Below are positions 1-5,936 of a stretch of DNA of 9,337 nucleotides, in pieces. Both the position numbers and the translations under genes were made by a program. The stretch is from an uncultured Selenomonadaceae bacterium (GTDB taxonomy: Bacteria > Bacillota > Negativicutes > Selenomonadales > Selenomonadaceae). The notes under the pieces are model-generated. The model saw nothing but the letters and a program-made list of their open reading frames with translations. It was not told the origin of the DNA and ran no database searches. The stretch covers positions 1 to 9,337 of the forward strand of contig CAJORE010000253.1 in assembly GCA_905236595.1 (NCBI GenBank). The letters run 5' to 3'. Position 1 is the stretch's first letter; the number at the start of each line of letters is the position of its first letter.

Positions 1-1312
1 AAATCATCTTGAAAGCATCCGCCGCCGCATTGCCGGTCATGCCGATGCCGCCGCCGCCAAAAAGGGGAATCTGCCCCGTGCGCCCCTGTTTGGCCGCCGC
101 CAAATAACAGTCACGAATTTTGCTCACCACGGGATGCCCCGTGTGATCGAGGGAAATTTCGTTGGCCGCCCCCGTACCGCCTTGAATTCCGTCGATGAAG
201 AAGCCGCCGCAAATTTTGTACGGATCGCGCAAGAGATTATTGTAAACGGAGACGCTGGTCGCCGACGCCGCGCACTTAATCGCCACCGGCACCCGAAACC
301 CAAATGCCGCATTCATGGACAGGTGCATTTTTTGCACGCTTTCTTCGATTGAATACAAGCCCTGGTGATTGGGCGGGGACGCCAACGTTGCCTTCGGTAC
401 GCCGCGAATGGCTTGGACGTGTTCGGCCACTTTTTCGCTCTGCAAAAGTCCGCCGTCGCCGGGTTTTGCGCCCTGACCGATTTTTATCAATATCCCCGCC
501 GGATCGGTTTTCATGTAAGGCATGGCCTTTATTATACGGTTCCACCCAAAATGCCCGGAAGCTATTTGAATTATAAAATACTTGAGATAATCGCTGGTCA
601 GAAGCTTTACGGGCATCCCGCCTTCGCCGCTGCTCATCCGCACGGGAATGTCATGCTTCTCGTTCAAATAGCTGACCGCCAGCGCCACCGCTTCCCAAGC
701 GCGGGTTGACAAGGCGCCGATTGACATATCGGAGAAAATCAAAGGGTATATCCATCTTACGGGCGGCATTTTCTTCGTTTGCACCAATTTCCCTGCGTCA
801 TCAACGGTCAGCGGCAATTCCTTCGGCGCGAGAACCCGTCCAAGCGGCGCACGAATATCGAAAGTGTGCCGCACCGAATCAAGGGACGGGTCGGTCATTT
901 GCGAAATGCGCCCGACGACAATCTTATCCAAGGTGCGCCCGGCGTTCAAATTCGTCCGGCCGCCGCGCTTAATCGGCCCATTGTCCCGCGAAAGAAGCGT
1001 GCGGCGTGCGTCGGGATTGCGACGCGGGGCAATGGCGTTATTGGGACAAACCTTTTGGCAAATGCCGCAACCGCGGCAAAAATCCGTCAAACTCGCCACT
1101 TGTTTTATAACGGGACGTACTTCGTGACGCTCAACAGGCGCGGGGGTCGCTTCCACGGACACCGTCAAATCATGGCGAACGGTGCCGACTTTTATCGCAT
1201 GAAAGGAGCAACTGGCAACGCAACTGCCGCACATGGTACAGCGTTCCGGCTTATAATCAATCAACCAATTCAAATCGTTAACGCCGATGTCTTGGGTTTT
1301 TACTGCTTCCAT
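1..1312 (-). CDS. gltB: Glutamate synthase, 4Fe-4S ferredoxin plus FMN domain subunit (3' end cut by window)
   Basis: This is the first 437 codons of a gene that is still open at the left edge. I translated it from the complement. Two 4Fe-4S ferredoxin motifs lie near the N-terminus: Cys25, 28, 31, 35 and Cys79, 82, 85, 89. From about residue 185 onward it matches the FMN-binding synthase domain of glutamate synthase (DMSIGALS at 195-202, SSGEGGMP at 227-234, IGQGAKPGDGG at 278-288, SPPNHQGLYSIE at 312-323, IDGIQGGTGAA at 373-383). In this family the domain takes ammonia released from glutamine and reductively aminates 2-oxoglutarate to glutamate. The ATG at 1312 follows a GGGGGT ribosome-binding site and overlaps the amidotransferase stop by 13 nt, which suggests translational coupling. 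The usual PHHD of this motif reads PNHQG here. The remaining FMN domain and any GXGXG or flavoprotein subunit would lie beyond the window. Function is sure at the family level; electron donor is unknown. Confidence 0.93.
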   Translation of the reverse strand, partial: MEAVKTQDIGVNDLNWLIDYKPERCTMCGSCVASCSFHAIKVGTVRHDLTVSVEATPAPVERHEVRPVIKQVASLTDFCRGCGICQKVCPNNAIAPRRNPDARRTLLSRDNGPIKRGGRTNLNAGRTLDKIVVGRISQMTDPSLDSVRHTFDIRAPLGRVLAPKELPLTVDDAGKLVQTKKMPPVRWIYPLIFSDMSIGALSTRAWEAVALAVSYLNEKHDIPVRMSSGEGGMPVKLLTSDYLKYFIIQIASGHFGWNRIIKAMPYMKTDPAGILIKIGQGAKPGDGGLLQSEKVAEHVQAIRGVPKATLASPPNHQGLYSIEESVQKMHLSMNAAFGFRVPVAIKCAASATSVSVYNNLLRDPYKICGGFFIDGIQGGTGAANEISLDHTGHPVVSKIRDCYLAAAKQGRTGQIPLFGGGGIGMTGNAAADAFKMI

Positions 1313-2406
1313 CTCGTCACCCCCAATTCATTGTCCACCATCACAATTTCCCGTTCGTTGGGATAAATGTCCTTCGTTTGATCCCGCGTGGGCATAATTT
1401 CATTCAAACCGCACACTTCCGAAGAAATGGCCACCATATCGTCGCTTTGACCGACGACGACGGGGCGCAATTTTTTGGAATCGCAACAGGTTATCATGTC
1501 ACCCCGGGGCAAAACACCGATAACGGTGTTGGGGCCGTTTATCTCAAGGTCGGCAAGCGATTGGCGTATGCCGGTCAAGACCGCTTTGTCGTCGCGTTCG
1601 TCGATTTCTTCAAAAGGCAACGGCGTTATAACGTGCTTGTAATAGGGCAGCGGCCATTTTAACTCGTGGTGAACGTAATGAAGCGTGTTCAAAAAACATT
1701 GGGAGTCCGATTCAAACCCGATGTAACCGCGATGCAGGGACTGTTGATAATTTTTGTTCTTCGTGTAAAACGTGTTCTCACCGTTGGCGCAAAGGGTGTA
1801 GCCTTGCAGAAAGAACGGATGCGCCGCATAGCGGACAATGTCGTAATTCGTATTTTGGCGGCATTGCGCGACGATGGATTTCGCCGCCAAAATACCGTTG
1901 TCGTCCCACAGGCGAAAATAGGTGGCAATATCCGCCGGGTCGCCGATTTCCTTTAAGGTCAACACGTCCGGCCAAAACGAATAAACATAACCTTGATTAT
2001 CCTTTTCCAAAATTTTCCGCAAAGCCAAACGCGTATCAAGGAGCAAATCTTCGCGTTCGGCGTCGCTCATAAGGGCGGCATCCTCCGGATAATCGTAATT
2101 TCTAAAGACGTAATAGGGCATCGCCTGTATGTCAAGCCCCGGTTTCTTGTTGGGGACGGGCAACCATTCGGCAACTTTGGTGAAGTTATGGGCATCCATG
2201 TAATCTTCAACCAAACGGTTGCCCTTTTGAGTGCAAACCAACGACAACAGGGGCTTATCCTTATACGGCGCAAAAATGCCCGACAGATCTTGCATAACCA
2301 TGGCAAAGCCGGAGTTGTCGTGTCCCTCCTGTTGCGGCAACATCAAGCGCAACACGGTTGACGGTTGCACGGGATTTTTACTTTTGACGGAACCTATGCG
2401 GCACAC
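1300..2406 (-). CDS. Glutamate synthase amidotransferase subunit (class II glutamine amidotransferase)
   Basis: This 368-residue protein is the stand-alone glutaminase part of a split glutamate synthase. It hydrolyses glutamine and passes ammonia to the FMN subunit encoded next. I chose the GTG at 2406 because it places Cys at position 2 (MCRIGSVKSK). After Met removal this Cys becomes the N-terminal nucleophile required in class II (Ntn-type) amidotransferases. AAGGAG lies 9 nt upstream. A longer reading from 2454 also begins Met-Cys but bypasses this Shine-Dalgarno and adds 16 residues with no family likeness. Further family signs are PQQEGHDNSGFAMVMQDL at 24-41, NGENTF at 208-213 and the ESDSQCF segment at 232-238. 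No membrane or signal segment is visible, so it should be cytoplasmic. It follows the ASCH gene by 56 nt and overlaps the FMN subunit by 13 nt, so the genes are surely cotranscribed. Confidence 0.92.
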   Translation of the reverse strand: MCRIGSVKSKNPVQPSTVLRLMLPQQEGHDNSGFAMVMQDLSGIFAPYKDKPLLSLVCTQKGNRLVEDYMDAHNFTKVAEWLPVPNKKPGLDIQAMPYYVFRNYDYPEDAALMSDAEREDLLLDTRLALRKILEKDNQGYVYSFWPDVLTLKEIGDPADIATYFRLWDDNGILAAKSIVAQCRQNTNYDIVRYAAHPFFLQGYTLCANGENTFYTKNKNYQQSLHRGYIGFESDSQCFLNTLHYVHHELKWPLPYYKHVITPLPFEEIDERDDKAVLTGIRQSLADLEINGPNTVIGVLPRGDMITCCDSKKLRPVVVGQSDDMVAISSEVCGLNEIMPTRDQTKDIYPNEREIVMVDNELGVTRWKQ

Positions 2407-2415
2407 TTTCTCTCT

Positions 2416-2421
2416 CTCCTT
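2416..2421 (-). promoter_or_regulatory. Shine-Dalgarno that fixes the GTG start of the amidotransferase
   Basis: AAGGAG is read on the minus strand, 9 nt before the GTG at 2406. It is inside the coding region if the longer in-frame start at 2454 were used, so it argues for the GTG and for Cys2 as the mature N-terminus. Confidence 0.75.
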
Positions 2422-2424
2422 TGT

Positions 2425-2445
2425 GCGCTCCAAACCAATGAGCGC
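2425..2445 (-). other. Small hairpin just upstream of the amidotransferase ribosome-binding site
   Basis: Arms of GCGCTC and GAGCGC (6 bp) enclose a 9-nt loop, in the 56-nt gap between the ASCH gene and the amidotransferase gene. It ends 3 nt before AAGGAG and is not followed by a U tract, so it is not a terminator. It could influence ribosome access or mRNA processing, but that is a guess. Confidence 0.4.
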
Positions 2446-2462
2446 GATACACAAAAAAATGT

Positions 2463-2816
2463 CTACAGCGGCGCGATAATCTCCGTGAAATAAATCACCG
2501 TCACCGTATCTTCCGGACTTATGCGACGCTTATATATCTGTTCAAAATCGGCAATGAGCGCTTCTTTGGTGCTTATGTCCGGATTTTGGTTGCAAAGGTC
2601 GTCGGTTGACAAACTGCCCATTGTTTTAACGCGCACTTTGTCCAAATACGCGGTGTAGAGCTTTTCTTTCGGTTCGCCGGCCAATCCGGCGGTAATCCAC
2701 ACCACGGCGCCTTCGGGGAATTGGTTGCTCACGTCGCCGAGGCGTACCGTGCATTTTTTGCGCCGGTCGAGGAGCATTTTTTTGTGTTTCTCGGCACGGA
2801 AATTTAATGCCATCAT
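2463..2816 (-). CDS. ASCH-domain (PUA-like fold) protein, function unknown
   Basis: This is a complete 117-residue soluble protein. The pattern fits the ASCH superfamily, a PUA-like beta-barrel thought to bind RNA or act in coactivator-like roles. An N-terminal ALNFRAEKHKKMLLDRRK segment (3-20) resembles the family's 'F....-I..G-K' opening. It is followed by CTVRLGD (22-28), a VVWIT strand (38-42), the acidic DDLCNQNPD turn (72-80) and a closing VTVIYFTEI strand (105-113). The ATG at 2816 has GGGGAGG upstream, with GGAGG 11 nt away; a second ATG follows directly. It sits between the ANTAR regulator and the glutamate synthase genes on the same strand, 56 nt before the amidotransferase. The context suggests a link to nitrogen control or to mRNA of this operon, but nothing in the sequence proves it. 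Fold assignment is fairly sure; role is not known. Confidence 0.78.
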   Translation of the reverse strand: MMALNFRAEKHKKMLLDRRKKCTVRLGDVSNQFPEGAVVWITAGLAGEPKEKLYTAYLDKVRVKTMGSLSTDDLCNQNPDISTKEALIADFEQIYKRRISPEDTVTVIYFTEIIAPL

Positions 2817-2843
2817 AATGAATCATTCCTCCCCTTTGAGGAT

Positions 2844-2933
2844 GCGACTGCGGGCAACGTCCAAAAAGTTTCGACCGCAACCGTTGTTCGGCAAAATGCG
2901 GTTACGGCGTTGCCCCGAAAAAGTTTCAGTCGC
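2844..2933. repeat. 90-nt nested inverted repeat between ANTAR and ASCH genes
   Basis: Three pairs of arms nest inside each other: GCGACTG at 2844-2850 with CAGTCGC at 2927-2933; GGGCAACG at 2852-2859 with CGTTGCCC at 2908-2915; and CCGCAACCG at 2875-2883 with CGGTTACGG at 2899-2907, which pair with one G.U. The spacers hold a 10-nt direct repeat, AAAAAGTTTC, at 2863-2872 and 2918-2927. The outer arm overlaps the ANTAR stop codon, and the other outer arm lies shortly before the ASCH ribosome-binding site. As RNA it would fold as one long interrupted hairpin. It has no clean U tract directly after a stem, so it is not a standard terminator. A cis-acting RNA element or an mRNA processing site fits best. 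Confidence 0.65.
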
Positions 2934-3531
2934 TCAATATCTTTTCCGCCACTTCTTTCATGGTAAAACGGTGCTTCATGGCGTATCGTTGAATAAGCCG
3001 ATAGGCTTCCTGTTCGCCGATGCCTTTTTTGCTCATCAATACGCCTTTGGCGCGATCAATAATTTTGCGGGCGGCGATTGTTTCCTTCAGCTCGGCAACC
3101 TCCCTGGTAAGCGAAGAAATTTCCCGCCAACGGGCAACGGCCACATAAACGGCATTGAGAATAAGTCGCTCGTTCGCCGTTTTGTTTAATACCGAAAAAA
3201 CAGCCGTTGCCGAAAATGCTTCGGGAGGAGGCGGCGTCGCCGCATTGTCCGTTAAAATTATCACCGGGCAAACTTTCTGCGCCGATATTTGCGCTATTGC
3301 CCAAGCGGCGCCACGCGTCGTTTCAACGTCGATGATAATTATATCCGGAACGTTTTTTTGCACCAGCGCCACCGCCTGTTTGCCGTAACGTGCCTCGCCA
3401 ATCATTGTGGCGCCCGTCTTAAAAAATATCGTGCGCAAATTTTTTAGCAACGCTTCGTCGGTACCCGTCGCCACGACAATTTTGGTTATTTTAGCCGAAT
3501 TGCCCGCGCTTTTGCGGATAAGAGCAGGCAT
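2926..3531 (-). CDS. ANTAR-domain response regulator (NitR-like transcription antiterminator)
   Basis: This 201-residue protein has a receiver-like domain, a helical linker and a C-terminal ANTAR domain. The receiver holds a probable phospho-acceptor, Asp68 in IIIIDVETT, a Thr in IILTD (about 94) and Lys117. The ANTAR domain (about 143-198) has the hallmark ARKIIDRAKGVLMSKKG followed by EQEAYRLIQRYAM and EVAEKIL. ANTAR proteins bind tandem short RNA hairpins and stop a terminator from forming. I chose the ATG at 3531 because GGGGGAGG precedes it by 9 nt; the TTG at 3555 lies upstream of that site. It starts 28 nt after the glnA stop. A glnA-then-ANTAR arrangement is known from the glnA-nitR region of Clostridium saccharobutylicum. 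The likely target is the leader upstream of glnA in this window. The usual acidic pair after the first receiver strand is blurred (ATGTDE). No partner kinase gene is visible. Confidence 0.9.
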   Translation of the reverse strand: MPALIRKSAGNSAKITKIVVATGTDEALLKNLRTIFFKTGATMIGEARYGKQAVALVQKNVPDIIIIDVETTRGAAWAIAQISAQKVCPVIILTDNAATPPPPEAFSATAVFSVLNKTANERLILNAVYVAVARWREISSLTREVAELKETIAARKIIDRAKGVLMSKKGIGEQEAYRLIQRYAMKHRFTMKEVAEKILSD

Positions 3532-3540
3532 AACGATTCG

Positions 3541-3545
3541 CCTCC
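3541..3545 (-). promoter_or_regulatory. Shine-Dalgarno deciding the ANTAR gene start
   Basis: GGAGG is read on the minus strand, within a longer GGGGGAGG, 9 nt before the ATG at 3531. A TTG at 3555 in the same frame would place this site inside the coding region, so the ATG is preferred. Confidence 0.8.
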
Positions 3546-3559
3546 CCCTGCCCAATAAT

Positions 3560-5443
3560 TTAGATCATGTTCTTCTTGTATGCGTCGTACAGCGCCTTTA
3601 ATTTTTCCACTTTGTCATACATTTCGACCTGCAATGCCGACGCTTCGGCAAAGTCGCCGCTCTCCAAAGCGTCAATAATGCGCGTGAAAAGCGATTTTTC
3701 GTCGATGCTGTCTTTGGCCAGCTCGATGCGCAAATTGTTTATCGTCTGCCAATCGTGAGCGTCCTTATCCGTGGTTATAGTCCCCGCAAGTTCCTTCGCG
3801 GCACGGACAACGTCACGGTTCTCCGGGATAATGCGCGCAATAAGCTCCGTTTTCCAACGAAGGAGCGCCCCGGCGCAAAAAGCGTCGATTATCTCGTCGC
3901 GCAACGCACCGCCGGCGACAATAACGTTCTTCTTCTCCGGGTACAGGGAGAAATTCTGCATATTTTCCCAAACGGTGGCCGGCGGTTTGCCGAACAATTT
4001 ATCCCGTTCCTCGGCGGTATAATCCTCAAAGACATCTTTTTCGCTACGGTAAGCGCGCTCCCGCTCAAGATAAAATCCGCCGTCGCCCGCGTTTTTGGAA
4101 ATTTCCCGCAACAGTTCGTCCGTCGTGTGGTACACCGCCGCCTTAATGCCGTCAAGCACCGCCGAATATACGGCGGCCAACGCCAAATATGTGTTGGTGT
4201 AGGGGTTGCAAGCGCGAAGCTCAAACCGCGTGGCAAAAGGATTGTTTATATCGCGGATAAGCCCCGCCAAAATCGTACGGTTCCGCGAAGGAAGCTCCGG
4301 ATTTTCGCCAAAACTCGTAACGATGCAAACGGGCGCTTCAAAACCGGGCTTTAACCGGTTCAAGGAATCGTTGGTAGCCGACACGAAAGGATTTATCACT
4401 TCATAATTTTTGAGCAGACCCATAATCGCGCCGTAGCCGATGGCGCTCATGAAATCTTTCTTTTGATCGGCGGCGGCAAACAAATTAATCTTCTTGCCGT
4501 TTTTCAAAACGGCCGCCATGCCGATGTGGGTATGTTCGCCGTTACCGGCCAGCCCGATCATCGGTTTTGCCTTAAAGCTGACCTCAAGCCCCATGTTGCG
4601 GAAAATCTCGCGCACGATAGTGCGAACCATAACCTCGTTGTCCGCCGCCTGCAACGCTTCGGCGAAGCGCCAATCAATTTCAATCTGTTCGCAAACGTGA
4701 AGCATACGCCCGCTCTCGTCGATCTGCGCCTTTAATCCGCCGACTTCCTTGTGCCCCATTTCCACGCAAAGACCGTACTTATCAAGCTCCAAGACGCAAG
4801 TCTCAAGCGCAGTACGCACCGCGCCGTGGGTACGTTCCCAATATTGCTCCTGCATAACCTGGCTGGCGCTCATTTCCTCAATGTTCGCTTCTTCAAGAGG
4901 CGTTTTCACCCAAAACTCCAATTCCGTCGCCGAAGTAAATTCGATGTCGGCTATTTCGTCGCCGCTGACGGGCAACGCGGCAATCTGCGGCCGCTCACGA
5001 AACAGCTTCAACAATTCGGCTTTGACGAAAGAAAGAGTGTCCGTCAAAACGGAACGGGAATCAACGCGCTTACCCTCATGGAGCAAAAAAGCGGGGATGC
5101 GAAGCGTTCCGATGGGCTTGCCCGTTTCTTCGTCATAGTTTTCCATGTTGTAATCGACGAACCAGTTTACCGAAGGATCGATGGGCATATCGACCTTGGC
5201 GTTGTTAAGCGTGGCAATGCCCGTCAAAACGACGGAAGAACCGTCGGTCTGCACGGCGCGTCCGGCGTAAAAATCCTCCGCATCCTTCAAAAAGATGCCC
5301 ACGGGGATTTTTTCATCGGTATCGTTACCCGCCATGTCAATGCCGACCAAAGAAACAAATTTGATGTTGGGATTTTCGTTGAGCTGCCTCTTGATCTCTT
5401 CAACGGGGGTATTGGCCTTTATGACGTACAAAAGATCGTTCAT
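3560..5443 (-). CDS. glnA: Glutamine synthetase, long form with C-terminal helical extension
   Basis: This 627-residue enzyme makes glutamine from glutamate, ammonia and ATP in the cytoplasm. Visible parts are an N-terminal beta-grasp-like region (about 45-135, with QTDGSS at 65-70) and a catalytic domain: ELEF at 174-177, GNGEHTH at 300-306, NRLKPGFEAPV at 362-372, SRNRT at 386-390, RFELR at 406-410 and NPYTNTYLA at 413-421. Classical GS-I enzymes are about 450-470 residues and GS-III about 700, so this is an intermediate, GS-I-like class. Residues from about 510 to the end form an extra, charged, helix-rich tail. The usual EVAPGQxE motif is replaced by EVGGLKAQID (233-242), and no NLYDLP adenylylation motif is recognisable. 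The ATG at 5441-5443 has AAGGAG 9 nt upstream. A hairpin with a U run lies just before that site, which suggests antitermination control. The ANTAR gene follows at once, with the split glutamate synthase further on. Confidence 0.95.
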   Translation of the reverse strand: MNDLLYVIKANTPVEEIKRQLNENPNIKFVSLVGIDMAGNDTDEKIPVGIFLKDAEDFYAGRAVQTDGSSVVLTGIATLNNAKVDMPIDPSVNWFVDYNMENYDEETGKPIGTLRIPAFLLHEGKRVDSRSVLTDTLSFVKAELLKLFRERPQIAALPVSGDEIADIEFTSATELEFWVKTPLEEANIEEMSASQVMQEQYWERTHGAVRTALETCVLELDKYGLCVEMGHKEVGGLKAQIDESGRMLHVCEQIEIDWRFAEALQAADNEVMVRTIVREIFRNMGLEVSFKAKPMIGLAGNGEHTHIGMAAVLKNGKKINLFAAADQKKDFMSAIGYGAIMGLLKNYEVINPFVSATNDSLNRLKPGFEAPVCIVTSFGENPELPSRNRTILAGLIRDINNPFATRFELRACNPYTNTYLALAAVYSAVLDGIKAAVYHTTDELLREISKNAGDGGFYLERERAYRSEKDVFEDYTAEERDKLFGKPPATVWENMQNFSLYPEKKNVIVAGGALRDEIIDAFCAGALLRWKTELIARIIPENRDVVRAAKELAGTITTDKDAHDWQTINNLRIELAKDSIDEKSLFTRIIDALESGDFAEASALQVEMYDKVEKLKALYDAYKKNMI

Positions 5444-5469
5444 GAAAAAAATCTCCTTCTTATTAAACT

Positions 5470-5525
5470 AAAAAGCCGCACAAAACAACTCCGCGCCGAA
5501 ACAGGCGTGTTTGTTTTTGTACGGC
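5470..5525 (-). terminator. Leader terminator (attenuator) in front of glnA
   Basis: On the minus strand GCCGTACAAAAACA (5525-5512) pairs with TGTTTTGTGCGGC (5487-5475) with one G.U and one bulged A. A small inner hairpin, CGCC-TGTTTC-GGCG, lies in the loop. TTTTT (5474-5470) follows directly. It ends 11 nt before the glnA Shine-Dalgarno at 5453-5458, so a terminator here would block glnA unless something prevents it. This fits an attenuator read by the ANTAR protein encoded after glnA. Confidence 0.72.
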
Positions 5526-5562
5526 GACGCTGCCTTATTATACTAAATGTACGCCGTGTACA
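5523..5562 (-). promoter_or_regulatory. Candidate tandem-hairpin ANTAR target overlapping the glnA leader terminator
   Basis: Hairpin one is TGTAC-ACGGC-GTACA (5562-5548). After a 13-nt linker, hairpin two is GGC-AGCGTC-GCC (5534-5523), with a possible two further A-U pairs beyond one mismatch. Both loops have A at position 1 and G at position 4, as in known ANTAR sites. The 3' arm of hairpin two is also the first 3 nt of the terminator's 5' arm. Weak points: the first loop has five bases rather than six, the second stem is short, and the region also carries a promoter-like TATAAT, so it would be transcribed only from a promoter further upstream. Confidence 0.42.
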
Positions 5563-5566
5563 ACAA
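5537..5566 (-). promoter_or_regulatory. Proximal glnA promoter candidate
   Basis: A perfect -10 TATAAT (5542-5537) lies 18 nt downstream of a weak -35 TTGTTG (5566-5561). The start would be near 5530, giving a leader of about 87 nt that is almost entirely the attenuator hairpin. The spacer holds a TGT-N9-ACA dyad (5548-5562) that could be an operator. Confidence 0.5.
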
Positions 5567-5623
5567 GTGGCGGAATCGCCCGTCATACACCGACGATCAA
5601 ACCTTACGCGGCTGACGGTGGTT

Positions 5624-5652
5624 ATATTAACGCGAATCATGCCGCCATGCAA
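5624..5652 (-). promoter_or_regulatory. Distal glnA promoter candidate
   Basis: TTGCAT (5652-5647), a 17-nt spacer and TAATAT (5629-5624) form a fair sigma-70-type promoter. The start would be near 5617, giving a leader of about 174 nt that includes the tandem hairpins and the attenuator. The beginning of this leader could fold through CCGTCA/TGACGG (5613-5618 with 5580-5585). Confidence 0.4.
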
Positions 5653-5665
5653 GTGATTTCGGCCA

Positions 5666-5680
5666 TGTATACAATACACA
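5666..5680. promoter_or_regulatory. Upstream TGT-N9-ACA dyad, possible operator
   Basis: TGTATACAATACACA (plus strand) is an imperfect palindrome and contains the perfect palindrome TGTATACA. It shares the TGT-N9-ACA layout with the dyad at 5548-5562, whose centre is 118 bp away. It does not match the 17-bp GlnR/TnrA box of Bacillus, because the spacing is 9 rather than 11. The binding factor, if any, is unknown. Confidence 0.3.
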
Positions 5681-5702
5681 TGCCCCCTCTCCCGCGTACG
5701 CC

Positions 5703-5744
5703 AAAAAAAATCGGCTTCACCGCTCAAAAACGGTGAAGCCGATT
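5703..5744 (-). terminator. Strong intrinsic terminator after the lpx operon
   Basis: A perfect 14-bp stem (AATCGGCTTCACCG at 5744-5731 with its complement at 5722-5709) has an 8-nt loop and runs into eight T residues on the minus strand (5710-5703). It lies about 190 nt after the lpxI stop and separates the lipid A genes from the glnA unit. No comparable U tract exists on the plus strand. Confidence 0.92.
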
Positions 5745-5936
5745 GGTATTTGATTGCTTGGGGAATAGCGTTTCCTTAATCTTCATGCGTTGCCGTTTAT
5801 CGAGAATCTCCAAAAATTCATCCTTTCCCGTCTTTTTCCCCGCCCTCGGCGCGGAGAAAGACGATGGATAATCAATTTCAGAGATGCCCCATCGTGCCGA
5901 CGACAACCAAAACAACGGACTGCAACGACAGGTTCC
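5745..5936 (-). other. Untranslated stretch between lpxI stop and its terminator
   Basis: I see no convincing gene here. A 63-codon frame from a TTG at 5915 runs into the terminator stem and has no ribosome-binding site, so it is not called. A GC-rich hairpin at 5829-5863 (13 bp with an AA bulge, arms starting CGTCTTT and ending AAAGACG) is the only structured part. The stretch is probably the 3' UTR of the lpx transcript. Confidence 0.5.

Noticed and set aside
779..1366. 195-codon plus-strand frame opposite the glutamate synthase FMN subunit
   Set aside because: The complement encodes two ferredoxin motifs and FMN-domain signatures over the same bases, so the plus-strand frame is a shadow.
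2844..2933. CRISPR or intrinsic terminator reading of the nested repeat
   Set aside because: There is a single copy with no regular repeat-spacer pattern, and no stem is directly followed by a U tract. T5 occurs only about 7 nt after the inner stem.
4751..5656. 301-codon open frame on the plus strand opposite glnA
   Set aside because: Its protein has no recognisable domain and it lies antisense to a clearly conserved glutamine synthetase. Long shadow frames are expected opposite a GC-rich gene with this codon use.
5666..5680. Classical GlnR/TnrA box upstream of glnA
   Set aside because: The Bacillus box is TGTNA-N7-TNACA (17 bp), whereas the sites here are TGT-N9-ACA (15 bp). The family match fails.
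5724..5915. 63-codon minus-strand frame from a TTG after lpxI
   Set aside because: It has no ribosome-binding site at a usable distance and runs through the upstream arm of the strong terminator at 5703-5744.
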